Translations under genes and position numbers: made by a program | Notes under the pieces: model-generated | Databases searched by the model: none | Seen by the model: only the letters and a program-made list of their open reading frames with translations | Told to the model about the DNA's origin: nothing | Shown here: positions 1-11,386 of the stretch, piece after piece | How positions within the stretch are numbered: the stretch's first letter is position 1 | How the letters are laid out: each line of letters starts with the position of its first letter | Assembly (NCBI RefSeq): GCF_010183535.1 | Contig: NC_071330.1 | Span: 13,001,717-13,065,716 of the forward strand | DNA: 64,000 bases | Reading direction: 5' to 3' | Source of the DNA: Caenorhabditis remanei | Taxonomy: Eukaryota; Nematoda; Chromadorea; Rhabditida; Rhabditidae

Positions 1-822
1 AATTCAGTTAAAAATTCATATTATAACAACACGCTGCTTACAACCGCGCTCTAACGAAACCAAATAAAATAGTGTGCAAAATCGAGAGACTCAGAGAAAA
101 AGAGACATTTTTCAAAGGAACTTCGGTAGAGCGCAGTTGGTAACAACTGTGTCGATCTGATACCCATTTTTGACTTGTTGACAAGTATGCCGTGTACTCC
201 TCTCGGAGGAGCTGCTGAGACTGTGGGAAGTTATTGATTTTTCTCCGTTGAATACGTCCTCATTGATTCTTTTCTGTTCGAATGTCTTTCCCTCTATTCC
301 ATCTTCCAAATGTTGCATTATCAGAAGTCTTCAATGCTACAAGTCCTAGTGACATGTAAGTGATAATCAATAGGTTTTCCAAAATTTTCATTGTCAAAAT
401 CAATAAAAATGCAGTAAAAACTAACATTTTTGTAAATTTTCACTCACTAGGGAATGTTCCAGACGTTACTCGGCTTTTCGAGTTGGCTCATATTCTTGAA
501 AGTACTTCTGAACACGTTGATTCCGAATATGTAATTGAATTTTGTAGAACGCTTCACTGAATCAAAGTATATGTGCGTTTTAAATCATTTCAAGGGCGAA
601 AATTGCCTTTTTCAAGACAAATACATTTTAGATCCAATTTTTCCAATTCTTTCAGTACAATAAGTCAGTTTTCCTGAAATGTTTGCAATAAATTTAATCA
701 GAACGGTTTATCTGTCAAAAATGAAAGTGATAAAATTGATTTTCTGAAAAAAAACTGAAAAAATTGGAACATTTGGGTCAAAATGCAGTTTTTGCTTTGG
801 AAATGACTTAAAGAATTTCAGA
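1..822. repeat. Left outer arm of 11.4-kb nested inverted repeat
   Basis: This stretch is nearly identical to the reverse complement of 10,497-11,386; position 1 pairs with 11,386. Both arms begin with the same MITE-like ends (TTACAACCGCGCTCTA, GGTAGAGCGCAGTTG). The right arm has about 70 extra bases, mainly near 10,570-10,660. No convincing gene lies in the arm itself; short open frames in both arms are mirror copies of each other. The arm continues into the FBA_2 gene copy at 1,007, as the right arm does beyond its foldback insertion. Confidence 0.9.
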
Positions 823-860
823 AGTATCAGAATCTGAAATAAAAAATATGACTTCAGTCC
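823..860. repeat. Solo terminus of the 8.6-10.5 kb foldback element
   Basis: About 35 bases built on GTATCAGAATCTGAAATAAA followed by an ATATGACTT ending match the terminal sequence of the foldback at 8,625-10,486. In the right arm of the inverted repeat the corresponding place holds the whole element, so this is either a deletion or excision remnant, or the state left by conversion between arms. Related termini occur at about 2,560, 43,365 and 45,070. Confidence 0.6.
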
Positions 861-1006
861 TCCTTTAAATATCTCGGTTAAGTGAAGCGTTGTTCAAAAA
901 TTGATTACATATTCGGAATCAGCGTGTTCAAAAGTACTTAATAGGATATGAAAAAGTTTGAAAGGCCGAGCTATGTCTAAAACATTCTCTAGTCAAATGT
1001 GACGTT

Positions 1007-2810
1007 TTGGCACCGTTCACGTTGGTTTTGCAGCAATTTCTTTCGATTCCGCGGATGTTTAGGTTTAGAATGCGACTGTCACTGTGCTCCAAAAAAGCCC
1101 AACTCATCGTCAAACACACGTTCATAAAATGGAAACAAAGGAGAAGTTTGGAGTTGATTCTCCATGGCGCCGAACCATCCACTGTTAATTATTCTTATTT
1201 TCCACTTCTGTCGATTCACGATTGGCCTGCTATCGTGAACTCGACTCATATCGAAACTGTGCAAATTGGGGTGTTTACAGTTCCAATGGACACATCAAGT
1301 AAGGCAACTTACTGGGTGCATAAGTTGGAAGCCATCAGAAGTGTTTTGAATTATGTCATGGAAATTTTCAATTCTGAAATCCAATGTTTTGATATCGAAG
1401 ATGACGTAACGTCATCTGAACTAAACTGGATTTTCAATTGGATGACTGGTAGAACAACGATATTCAAGGCAATTTACGTGAATATCACTCAGGCAACAAC
1501 CGAAGATCTCAACTTGTTTTTCCAAAATGTCAAGGTTTCTGATTGTTTGGAATTGCGAGGTTCACGGAACAGTGACAACTGTTATCCACCGTATCCCTTC
1601 TTCCAATCTGTCAGGCATTTTATCAATATCATTAATGGATTTTGGCTCGAAAAGCGACATTTGGATTCTTTGAACTGCACTGTCATTTATATGTCCAAAA
1701 CACGATTCTCTTCTGAAGATATGAATATTTACTTGAAAAAATGGAAAGAAGGACAGGCGTTTTCACGTTTGAAATGTTCATTGATCGACATAACCGATGC
1801 AAATACGGAGAAGTTGTTGGAAGGGATGGACGTGACGGAAGTACAAACAGTCAGAAAGTATAAAACACTGTGAGTTAGGAACAATAAAAAAGGATTGAAA
1901 TGTGGCCAATACTGAATGGGTAACGATATATTTTTAGGCAATTTTTTGGCTGAAGGTGTGGGGCTGGATGCTTATGAGAGGCACTTTTTGTTACCTAAGC
2001 TTTCTCTTAAGCTTAAGTTTCTTAGCAATTCGGGAAAAAATTGATAATAACCGTTTTTGTCAATTTTTTCCGAATTTCTAAGAAACCTAAGCCTAAGAGA
2101 ATGGTGGAAAGTGGTCCTCCATAAGAATCACACAGATTGTGTAAGCTTCCTTTCTCTTTCAGCACACTGTTTCGGAATCCTCAAAAAAACATTTTGAGTG
2201 CCACGGGTACCCAAAGAGTTGGCGCCAGAAATCGGTATCCAAAGAACAGTAGTACCCAATGATCACTTGGTACCCAAAGAGAAGGTACCCAAAAATATCG
2301 GTACCAATTCAGTATTGGCCTTGAAACGTCATATCTGTTTTATGGCAGATTCCGATACTTCGATAAATGCCGTGTAGTTCACTCGGAAACATTAGTTGGA
2401 AAAAGCGAAGAAATTTATTAGAAATCTAGTTCTAGAGGACTACACGGCCGCGCGGAAAAACTCTTCCACGATGGCTAGTTTTGAGTCAGGAGATCGTGGC
2501 GTTTAGAGAGCATTTTCGGCATATGAGTCAATAAAAAAAGTTTCTTAGAATTGTCTGAAATATCGGAATCTGAAATAAAAAAGTATAACTCTTCAGTCCT
2601 CCTTTAAAATGCTGTCACTTCAATGTTACCGTTTACAGAAGAGAAACATATATCAAACTTCACGGTGGATTCGATATAACAAGACATGATGGAGTAGTTG
2701 CCACAGTGAATATTCGAAGACGGCGGGGTGCGAATGAGTTCACTTGGGTGGTTTGGCCTGATTTGATTCATGGTGAGAGTATTCTAGATGAACAAATCGA
2801 CTACCTTTGA
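1007..2810 (+). CDS. FBA_2-type F-box family gene, left copy, F-box motif missing
   Basis: Two coding segments join in frame: 1,007-1,869 and 2,639-2,810 (donor ACT|GTGAGT, acceptor TTTACAG), giving about 344 residues. The protein carries RMRLSLCSKK, the stretch that follows the F-box in this nematode family, then an FBA_2 (Sdz-33-like) C-terminal domain with NLFFQNVKVS near its centre and WVVWPDLIHG near the end. A normal FPLLRLP-type F-box exon is absent; the open frame instead runs upstream into LVLQQFLSIP. F-box proteins are SCF ubiquitin-ligase substrate adaptors, but without the F-box this one would not be expected to bind Skp1. The intron (1,870-2,638) has gained about 700 bp of repeat. 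AATAAA occurs at about 1,883, so an intron-retained short form is possible. It is an inverted paralogue of 7,216-8,344. Confidence 0.7.
1970..2128. repeat. Foldback MITE in intron of left FBA_2 copy
   Basis: CTTATGAGAGGCAC on the left pairs imperfectly with GTGGTCCTCCATAAG on the right, and the arms share TTTCTTAG, AATTCGG and AAAAAATTGA in inverted order around a short AT-rich centre. The inverted paralogue has no such insertion at the matching position. Confidence 0.6.
2180..2612. repeat. GGTACCCAAAGA short repeats and a decayed foldback end
   Basis: 2,205-2,310 holds diverged copies of GGTACCCAAAGA. 2,365-2,612 resembles one end of the 8.6-10.5 kb foldback: it shares CTACACGG, AAAACTCTTCCACGA, a TTTTGAGTC box and the GGAATCTGAAATAAA terminus. 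This is a decayed, one-ended copy of that family inside the FBA_2 intron. Confidence 0.5.
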
Positions 2811-3444
2811 TATCGAAACACTATTTGTGATTCGAAAGAAAATTGATGGGGGAGTCAGTTTCGAAGGTCAAGTTCAGGTTTCGTGATCTATTCAATTTTT
2901 CTTTTTCATACGTTAATTTTTCTCTTTTTTTGTGGTTTTTAAAGATTTGACCGTTCAAAAATGTATCGAGTAATATATTGCCCCATTTAATAAACTGAAG
3001 ATTATCTTGTAAAATGTTACAAAAAAGTTGTGAACTACAAAAATGAAGCTCTATTTTTGATCTACACATTCCATACACAATTGACATTTTTAGACAATCA
3101 CCACTGAGCGCTTTCTCCAAGTTTGCCGATTTTATATGCAAAATCCAAGTGTTGCAATCTTACTGTAGAAACCGGGGAAAAATAAGAAAATGAGAAGGAC
3201 AATATTGAAAAGTAAACCAATATTGGTCTTTCAAAAGTAACTCTGAGAAGTTATGAGACTGAAAATTGCCGGTATACCAATTATCAACATAACAACTTTC
3301 TACCGTAGTCTATTCTTCAAAAAGTACAACAAACTGTTGCCAAAAATGTTGAGGATGTCATAAAATCTGAGAATTTTACTAAATATATAAGAAACAAGAG
3401 GAATATTTCATTTAAAAAGGAAGAAAAAAAACTTTGTCGTCTGT

Positions 3445-3508
3445 GGGGGTCGAACCATAGAGTATCGAGCTGTTCAATCTAATGTCTAACTCTCTCCCAG
3501 TTGCGCCA
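3445..3508 (-). ncRNA. tRNA-like Pol III unit (SINE-like or tRNA pseudogene)
   Basis: On the minus strand a box A (TTGGCGCAACTGG at 3,508-3,496) is followed by a perfect box B (GGTTCGACCCC at 3,455-3,445) and then a run of seven T (3,430-3,424), the Pol III terminator. The spacing is tRNA-like, but I could not close a clean acceptor stem, so a tRNA-derived SINE head or pseudogene is likelier than a functional tRNA. The rest of 2,811-3,770 shows nothing else that I recognise. Confidence 0.45.
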
Positions 3509-3773
3509 AATGAGGCGGCCGGCGCCGCTTCCCTGTTGTCCTATAGAAAGTTGCTTCATTTCTAATTGTAATCGCCTAATTAGGATGTCAGTTTTCCAGT
3601 AAAAGATGACGTTTCATGATCTTTCAAGTATCAGAATATCATTACTTTATTTTAGACGAATGAGGAAAAAAACTTTTTTTTAGCTGTCCGCCCACCTTTA
3701 AATTTTTAAACGAAACAGGAAGAAAGTTTAATTTTAGAATTTGTCGAAAATTTTATTTTTATTTTTCACACTA

Positions 3774-4055
3774 ATGGGGTTATTCAGGTCATGTAAAAAT
3801 GTATTTTAATACATTTTTTCCTTATTCACGACCGGTGAAAAATGTATTTTAATACATATTTTTCTCCCATTTTTCTACATTTCTCCCCAATTTTTTGACA
3901 GTTTTTCTACATACGCATGTCGAAAAATGCAAAAAAGGGGAAAAACGCTGTTAGACCAACGGTAAACTGAGATTTGTAAAAAATAGTTTCTCGGCTCTCG
4001 TGAATAAGAAAAAAATGTATTAAAATACATTTTTACATGACCTGAATAACCCCAT
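3774..4055. mobile_element. MITE with long terminal inverted repeats
   Basis: ATGGGGTTATTCAGGTCATG at the left end is the exact reverse complement of the right end. The match continues with few mismatches through an AT-rich stretch containing TGTATTTTAATACATTTTT to a TTATTCACGA box, giving arms of about 60 bp. There is no coding potential, so this is a non-autonomous DNA transposon. The target duplication is not clear. Confidence 0.75.
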
Positions 4056-4089
4056 AATCATTCTTATATATAAAAGACAATTGGGCGTT

Positions 4090-4250
4090 GTCTGAGGCAC
4101 TGTCCGCAACGGTTTTGGAAAGAGAAGAGAACTGAGGCGCTGTCCGCAACGGTTTTGGAAAGAGAAGAGAAATGAGCCAGCGGGCAAAACCGAACTGGCG
4201 TGCTTTGGACAACGACCGCCGCTTTAGACCACTCAACCATGCGAGCACAT
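4090..4250. repeat. 43-bp tandem duplication next to a weak tRNA-like sequence
   Basis: Two near-identical 43-bp units containing CTGTCCGCAACGGTTTTGG lie at about 4,090-4,172. On the minus strand across 4,245-4,175 there is a good box A (TGGTTGAGTGG, complement of 4,229-4,239) and a degenerate box B (GTTCGGTTT), in the pattern of a Leu/Ser-type tRNA pseudogene. I see no functional gene here. Confidence 0.35.
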
Positions 4251-4337
4251 TCGAAAGTCAATGACCACGCGAATGAAGAGAGACCAGCCGGCTCAACCGC
4301 CGAAGGCGGGGGAGACAGGCTGGTTTATAATAATTTG

Positions 4338-4530
4338 AACTCTGACACGAGTTTCTGTGAATTTACAAGAGCTCGTGTGGATTTACGAAGCTTTTTTTTT
4401 TGGATTTTTATATATTTTTCAAATAACAAAACAACAATTTCAACAAGGAACGATTCGCCGAAGCGATTTTGAACAAGAAAATAACAAAAATGACAACAGA
4501 AACGATGAGATTGAAAGTGAAGATGAATCT
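4338..4530. repeat. Dispersed repeat shared with 11,568-11,760 (direct)
   Basis: The segment beginning CTCTGACACGAGTTTCTGTG and including GGAACGATTCGCCGAAGCGA is repeated in the same orientation just outside the right end of the inverted repeat. Short open frames in either copy are not conserved between the copies. Confidence 0.7.
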
Positions 4531-4985
4531 TAGGGTACATCGAGGAGCTATAATCATGGGGTACATCCATGGGGTTATCATAGGGTACATCTAGTCAGAA
4601 TTTTCATAAAATTTCAGAAGTTTCACAGTTTTCATCAATTTCTGATAAAAACTTTACAGATGTAGTTTGAGGAACATATTACTGCTGTTTTCAAAGGGAT
4701 GACATAATAAGATTTAGCATTTAAGAAGATGCTTGAATCAATAATAGAAACTCCAACATGATCATCTTGCAAATGGTTATTAGAGTAATTTATATGTATA
4801 TCACCCTTCTCAAAAGAGCAGTAATATGTTCCTCAAACTACATCTGTAAAGTTTTTATCAGAAATTGATGAAAACTGTGAAACTTCTAAAATTTTATGAA
4901 AATTCTGACTAGATGTACCCTACGATAACCCTATAGATGTACCCCATGATTATAGCTCCTCGATGTACCCTAAGATTCACTGTAC
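4531..4985. mobile_element. Foldback element with GGGTACATC repeats in its ends
   Basis: The left end holds three spaced GGGTACATC words. The right end holds their complements (GATGTACCC), and the inner arms (TAGTCAGAATTTTCATAAAA against its complement near 4,905) match closely for about 130 bp around a loop of roughly 110 bp. GATGTACCCT words continue rightwards to about 5,040. A decayed relative lies at about 9,728-9,810 inside another foldback. Confidence 0.75.
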
Positions 4986-5039
4986 CCTTTGATTCAATGT
5001 ACCCTATGATCACGATGTACCCTTTTTCGATGTACCCTT

Positions 5040-5708
5040 GGATTATGAGCCCGGTGAACGCGCAATCAAACAAAACAAACAAATTTCGTTCGTCGTAGGG
5101 CACGTTCGCATTGCCTACAGTAATTCTTATGAGAAAAGTCACATTTTTACCAAGTCGGCACATAAAAGTTTGAATATCTCGATTTACCAAAATTTTTTCT
5201 CAAAATGCACATCCATTTCTTGTAGAGGAAAAGTTTTTGTATAATTGTGTGAGTTTTCATACTCTAATATTGTCGCGACAATATTGCGTATTCGTGATGC
5301 CGACTCGAGTTTTATGCAAAACCAGTCCACCGGCGGCGCCGAAGAAAATGAGTTTTTCCAGTGTTTGTTCAGCTGGATTTTCGATGTTGGAAATATGTTT
5401 CTGAAGAGAAACAAATCATAAAATGAAGCAAATATAGTGAAATCCTCTGATTTTGTAAATTTATCAAATTTTCGAAAATTCACGAAATCAGATTTTTTGC
5501 TGATCGCCGATTATCAAGAGATATTGCTTTTCGATTTTTATGATTTTCTTCAAAGTATTCTGATTTCTCGAATCACTATACAAGAGAGTATGCGAATGAG
5601 AGATACGCAGACGGTGGGTGGAATTTTGAAAGCTGTGCGCGTTTCTCGTTTTTTGCGAGCTTGTTCCTCGTGCAGGGTACTGTGAAGAGTAGATGTATGA
5701 AAAAGCCA
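5040..5708. other. Sequence with no recognised feature
   Basis: Short open frames exist on both strands but none shows a recognisable domain, splice structure or conservation within the window. Confidence 0.4.
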
Positions 5709-7121
5709 CAGTACCCCGCGACGAGAATTTTTCAGTAAAAAATTTGAATGTTCGCAAAGGTGCGCGTTTGCATACCCCTCAATTTTCAGTTGATTTTTTA
5801 GCGTTATTTTTAGAAGGGCAATATTTCTTCAGAATCGAATATTTTTAAGTAAATTGACCCAATAAGTTATGAAGACAACCTTAAATTATCGATTTTTCAC
5901 AATCTTTTCAGTTTTTATTGTTTTTCCAATGAGGAGATAGGTTTTTCCCGAGACATGGTGGAATCACGTGTGAGTTCTCTTGTTTCGCTCTGTTTAAATT
6001 AGAAATATTTGTGTTTTGAGATGAAATATAGTCGAAATACACATATGCAAAGAAGAAACTCTGAAAATTGAAAGAATTTTCAAACTAAATCCACTTTTTA
6101 ACAGAAAAAAAGGAGTAAAAGTGAATTTGTGGTCTCTTTCACGTACCTCTACATCGACTGTGAAGATGTCACTGAATTCGTCGAATATTCAGTAATTCGT
6201 ACGTTTATGTATTAACAGTCGAAGTTATTTGATGTTTTGGAGCCTACAGCGATGTACTGTTTATCGAAATTTGTCAAGAAATTTACTCTTTCGTTGTTTT
6301 TTCTTATTTTTCTCTTCTTCAATGCTTGATTATAACAATCGTAAGCTAAATCCGATTTGTAATTACAGAATGAACAAAAAAATCAGAAAGAATGGTGACA
6401 ACAAACTTCAGTAGTCACTTGTATCTAGTCGGATGATACGTGTGTTAGGTTAATGAAAATTCTGTAATTACAAATCGGATTTAGCTTACGATTGTTATAA
6501 TCAAGCATTGAAGAAGAGAAAAATAAGAAAAAACAACGAAAGAGTAAATTTCTTGACAAATTTCGATAAACAGCACATCGCTGTAGGCTCCAAAACATCA
6601 AATAACTTCGACTGTTAATACATAAACGTACGAATTACTGAATATTCGACGAATTCAGTGACATCTTCACAGTCGATGTAGAGGTACGTGAAAGAGACCA
6701 CAAATTCACTTTTACTCCTTTTTTTCTGTTAAAAAGTGGATTTAGTTTGAAAATTCTTTCAATTTTCAGAGTTTCTTCTTTGCATATGTGTATTTCGACT
6801 ATATTTCATCTCAAAACACAAATATTTCTAATTTAAACAGAGCGAAACAAGAGAACTCACACGTGATTCCACCATGTCTCGGGAAAAACCTATCTCCTCA
6901 TTGGAAAAACAATAAAAACTGAAAAGATTGTGAAAAATCGATAATTTAAGGTTGTCTTCATAACTTATTGGGTCAATTTACTTAAAAATATTCGATTCTG
7001 AAGAAATATTGCCCTTCTAAAAATAACGCTAAAAAATCAACTGAAAATTGAGGGGTATGCAAACGCGCACCTTTGCGAACATTCAAATTTTTTTCTGAAA
7101 AATTCTCGTCGCGGGGTACTG
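5709..7121. repeat. 1.4-kb near-perfect palindrome
   Basis: Each base x pairs with base 12,830 minus x over arms of about 705 bp, with the centre at about 6,415 and practically no spacer. Ends are CAGTACCCCGCG and CGCGGGGTACTG. Only scattered single-base differences were seen. The short open frames across it are mirrored, so none is taken as a gene. A spacer-free palindrome of this size is recent, protected by conversion, or an assembly join of two complementary strands. Confidence 0.85.
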
Positions 7122-7215
7122 TGATAAAAGAAAGAATTTGACCTTCGAAACTGACTCGCCATCCATTTTTTTCGAATCACAAATAGTGTTTCGATATCAA
7201 TGGTAGTCGATTCGT

Positions 7216-8344
7216 TCATCCAATAATACTCTCTCCATGAATTTCATGAATCCAATCGGGCCAAACCACCCAAGTGAACTCATTCGCAGTCGGCCATCTT
7301 CGAATATTCACTGTGGCAAATACTCCATCGTGCCTTGTTATATCGAATCCACCGCGAATCGTTATATAGTTTCCTCTTCTGTAAACGGTAACATTGAATT
7401 GACAGATTTTAGCTGGTTCTAATAACTCACTGTGTTTTATACTTTCTTACTGTTTCCAATGGTACTTCCGTCACGTCCATTCCTTCTAACAACTTCTCTA
7501 CATTTACATCCGTTGTTTCGATAAAACAAAGTTTCAAACGTGAAAATGTCTTTCCTTCTTTCCATTTTCTCAAGTAAATATTCATATCTTCAGAAGAGAA
7601 TCGTGTTTTGGACAGATAAATGATAGTGCAGTTAAAAGAATCCAAATGTCGCTTCTCGAGCCAAAATCCATTAGTGATATTGATAAAACGCCTGACAGAT
7701 TGGAAGAATCGATACGGTGGATAACAGTTGTTCGATGAACCGCGCAATTCCAAACCATCAGAAACCTTGACATTTTGGAAAAACAAGTTGAGATCTTCTG
7801 TTGTTGCCTGAGTGATATTCACGTAAATAGTTTTGAATATCGTTGTTCTACTAGTCATCCAATTGAAAATCCACTGAAGTTCAGATGACGTTACGTCATC
7901 TTCGATATCAAAACCTTGGATTTCAGAATTGAAAACTTCCATGACATAATTCAAAACACTTCTGATGGCTTCCAACTTATGCACCCAGTAAGTGGCCTTA
8001 CTTGATGTGTCCATTGGAACTGTAAACACCCCAATTTGCACAGTTTCGATATGAGTCGAGTTCACGATAGCAGGCCAATCGTGAATCGACAGAAGTGGAA
8101 ATTCAGAATAATTAACAGTGGATGGTTGAGCCCCATGGAGAATCAACCCCAAACTTCTCCTTTGTTTCCATTTTATGAAAGTGTGTTTGACGATGAGTTG
8201 GGCTTTTTTGGAGCACAGTGACAGTCGCATTCTGCAATAATAATTCGATGGTAGAAATGAGGAAGGGGAGTCGGAAATTCCTAAACTTCCGCGGAATCGA
8301 AAGAAATTGCTGCAAAACCAACGTGAACGGTGCCAAAACGTCAC
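7216..8344 (-). CDS. FBA_2-type F-box family gene, right copy, F-box exon degenerate
   Basis: Exon 2 (8,231-7,431) and exon 3 (7,378-7,216) join in frame across a 52-base intron (donor ACACA|GTGAGT, acceptor TTTACAG) and end at TGA. The acceptor before exon 2 (ATTATTGCAG) has the same phase used by the intact F-box genes at 39-42 kb, so a split F-box exon is expected upstream. Only a fragment FRLPFLISTI, in another frame, is visible (about 8,245-8,290). The 305-residue open frame from 8,344 includes that intron. The FBA_2 domain is complete (NLFFQNVKVS, WVVWPDWIH). If translated it would be an F-box-less substrate-binding protein. It differs from the left copy by many substitutions and small indels, so the inversion is not brand new. 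Confidence 0.7.
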
Positions 8345-8486
8345 ATTCGACTAGAGAATGTTTCAGACATAGCTCGGCCTTTCAAACTTTTTCATATCCT
8401 ATTAAGTACTTTTGAACACGCTGATTCCGAATATGTAATCAATTTTTGAACAACGCTTCACTTAACCGGGATATTTGAAGGTGGAC

Positions 8487-8622
8487 TATTATCGAAATAA
8501 AAAAGTTCCGACATTTTTTCCTCGTCGGTGTTTGCGGACTCAAGCCAAAATTATCAAATTTTGGCTTGAGTCCGCAAACACCGAGGGGGAAAAAATGTCG
8601 GAACTTTTTTGTTGCGACAATA
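8487..8622. mobile_element. Short hairpin MITE
   Basis: An almost uninterrupted palindrome: the arms, containing AAAAAAGTTCCGACATTTTT and TTTGCGGACTCAAGCCAAAA, pair over about 66 bp around a 4-base loop. Ends read TATTATCG and CGACAATA. It directly abuts the 8.6-10.5 kb foldback and is absent from the left arm. Confidence 0.8.
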
Positions 8623-8624
8623 AA

Positions 8625-10486
8625 GTCATATTTTTTTATTTCAGATTCTGATACTTCATAAAATTCTGAACAACTTTAATCATTGGAGCATGTGCTAAAA
8701 ATCGCTCTAAACGCTCTAAATTCCCGTTTTCTCGGCTCAAAAGGAGCCTTCGTGAAAGAGTTTTCGCGAATTTCTGGCAAATACTCATTGACTACGGTAC
8801 TCATTGCCTACGGTTACTCATTGACTACGCTGTCTCATTGCCTACTCATACTCATTGCCTACGGTCAGCTCATTGACTACGCTTGGCTCATTGCCTATAT
8901 ACTCATTGCCTACGCTTGACTCTTTGACTACGCTTGGCTCTTTGCCTACTCTTGCTCATTGCCTACGCTCGGCTCATTGACTCCTTTTTTTTTACTTTGT
9001 AGCAGAGATTCTGGAACTGGTAATTGGTGAATACCTACACGAGCCCAAGGAACGTTTCATGAAAGTTTGCAATAACAATAAGGAGTACGCAATTTAGAAA
9101 CTGATACCAATATCCTGAAGGTCAACTCTCAATGCAGATGTTTGATGGCGTAGGTTTCTGTATAAGTTAATTCATTGTGGACTCAACTTCCATTTAGGGA
9201 GCTGCGTGATTCAGGCAATGTTTTTGGATAAGATAATACACAGAGCTGTAAAGCCTAGAATTATTATTATTTCTGGCTATGATTGTTCAATCGCTTCCTA
9301 TTCACAACAACTTTAACTAGATCATTTGTCTAAAATCAAGACACAATCTGGAAAAATCTGAATTAAGTAGTTAAATTCAACTTCAATGAGTTCTGACAAG
9401 AGAAGGTCCCCGAGTGTATCCCCCGGATTCGGCTTTTCTTTTTAAATTAAAAGTTCTAAATAGAGTTGGACAGAACTTTGTAAGCTCAAACCTATACGAT
9501 CTGAATGGGTAATTATAGAGTTTACATACGAAACTATATGGTTTATGTATAGTTTAAATAAGAAATAATTTAGGTATTGGCTATTTGACAAATATGGGAA
9601 AGTAGATAATGATTGTAGTATATGAGTCATCCAGAGAATTGCTGCCGGATAGAGGTACCCTCTTACTGCAAGAAGAAAAGAAGAGAGAGAGCTTCTTTGT
9701 TTTCAGTATGAGACATTGGACTTGATCTACCCTACGATAATCCCACTGAAGTACCCATTACCAGAGCTCCGAAAATTACCCACTGGTTCAACTTATTCTA
9801 TGATCAGGACCCTTTTTCGACAACTTTAGATGGTACTTCACAATCTTGGGAAACACATGCTCTTATGTCCCAACAACAAATCTCAAATTAACCATAAACC
9901 TATATATAAAGTGTAGGTATTCACCAATTACCAGTTCCAGAATCTCTGCTACAAAGTAAAAAAAAAGGAGTCAATGAGCCGAGCGTAGGCAATGAGCGAG
10001 AGTAGGCAAAGAGCCAAACGTAGTCAAAGAGCCAAGCGTAGGCAATGAGTATATATAGGCAATGTGCCAAGCGTAGTCAATGAGCTGACCGTAGGCAATG
10101 AGTATGAGTAGGCAATGAGACAGCGTAGTCAATGAGTAACCGTAGGCAATGAGTACCGTAGTCAATGAGTATTTGCCCGAATTTCTTCCTCCGTGGTCCT
10201 CTCGGACAAAGTTATTTCTCAATTCCTCGTTTTCGTAGTTTTTTTTCTTTTTCTGCGACATAAATTGAAAAAAACACGAAATTTTGTTGAAAAAACGAGG
10301 AATTGAGAAATAATTTTGTCCGAGAGAACTACACGGTGAGAAAAATTCGCGTGGGAAAACTCTTCCACGAAGGCTCCTTTTGAGTCGGGTTTTAGAGCAT
10401 TTAGAGCGATTTTTAAAATATGCTCCAATGATGAAAGTTGTTCAGAATTTTCTGAAGTATCAGAATCTGAAATAAAAATATGTGAC
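8625..10486. mobile_element. 1.9-kb foldback transposon whose inverted ends contain a TCATTGCCTACG minisatellite
   Basis: The ends are inverted copies of GTCATATTTTTTATTTCAGA-type sequence followed by CTGATACTTC. The arms then share a GCTCTAAA box, AAGGAGCCTTCGTG, and an array of 12-to-20-base words (TCATTGACTACG, TCATTGCCTACG) at 8,785-8,985 on the left and complementary words at 9,970-10,170 on the right. The match ends in TTGGTGAATACCTACAC near 9,025-9,040. The right arm has about 190 extra bases (10,180-10,370). The loop (about 9,045-9,900) holds no recognisable transposase. It is a non-autonomous DNA transposon, family unknown. Confidence 0.75.
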
Positions 10487-10496
10487 TTCAAAAATT

Positions 10497-11386
10497 CTTT
10501 AAGTCATTTCCAAAGCAAAAACTGCATTTTTCAAGAGACTCAAAATCAATTTTTGACCCAAATGTTCCAATTTTTCTATGTAATTACATGTAAATGAGAA
10601 TAGAAAAAACACATTAGCAATATTTTCTGAATAAAAAGTTTTCAGAAAACCAATTGTATCACTTTCATTTTTGAAAGATAAACCGTTCTGATTAAATTTT
10701 TTGCAAACATTTCAGGAAAACTGACTTATTGTACTGAAAGAATTGGAAAAATTGGATCTAAACTGTATTTTTCTTGAAAAAGGCAATTTTCGCCCTTGAA
10801 ATGATTTAAAACGCATATACTTTGATTCAGTGAAGCGTTCTACAAAATTCAATTACATATTCGGAATCAACGTGTTCAGAAGTACTTTCAAGAATATGAG
10901 CCAACTCGAAAAGCCGAGTAACGTCTGGAACATTCCCTAGTGAGTGAAAATTTACAAAAATGTTAGTTTTTACTGCATTTTTATTGATTTTGACAATGAA
11001 AATTTTGGAAAACCTATTGATTATCACTTACATGTCACTAGGACTTGTAGCATTGAAGACTTCTGATAATGCAACATTTGGAAGATGGAATAGAGGGAAA
11101 GACATTCGAACAGAAAAGAATCAATGAGGACGTATTCAACGGAGAAAAATCAATAACTTCCCACAGTCTCAGCAGCTCCTCCGAGAGGAGTACACGGCAT
11201 ACTTGTCAACAAGTCAAAAATGGGTATCAGATCGACACAGTTGTTACCAACTGCGCTCTACCGAAGTTCCTTTGAAAAATGTCTCTTTTTCTCTGAGTCT
11301 CTCGATTTTGCACACTATTTTATTTGGTTTCGTTAGAGCGCGGTTGTAAGCAGCGTGTTGTTATAATATGAATTTTTAACTGAATT
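10497..11386. repeat. Right outer arm of the nested inverted repeat
   Basis: Reverse complement of 1-822 with a few indels. It ends at AATTTTTAACTGAATT, the mirror of base 1. Its match to the left arm resumes beyond the foldback, at 8,475 and lower, so the two arms were continuous before the foldback inserted or was lost from the left side. Confidence 0.9.

Noticed and set aside
7582..8415. Additional short frames on both strands across the right FBA_2 copy
   Set aside because: They mirror frames in the left copy and are shadows of the FBA_2 exons.
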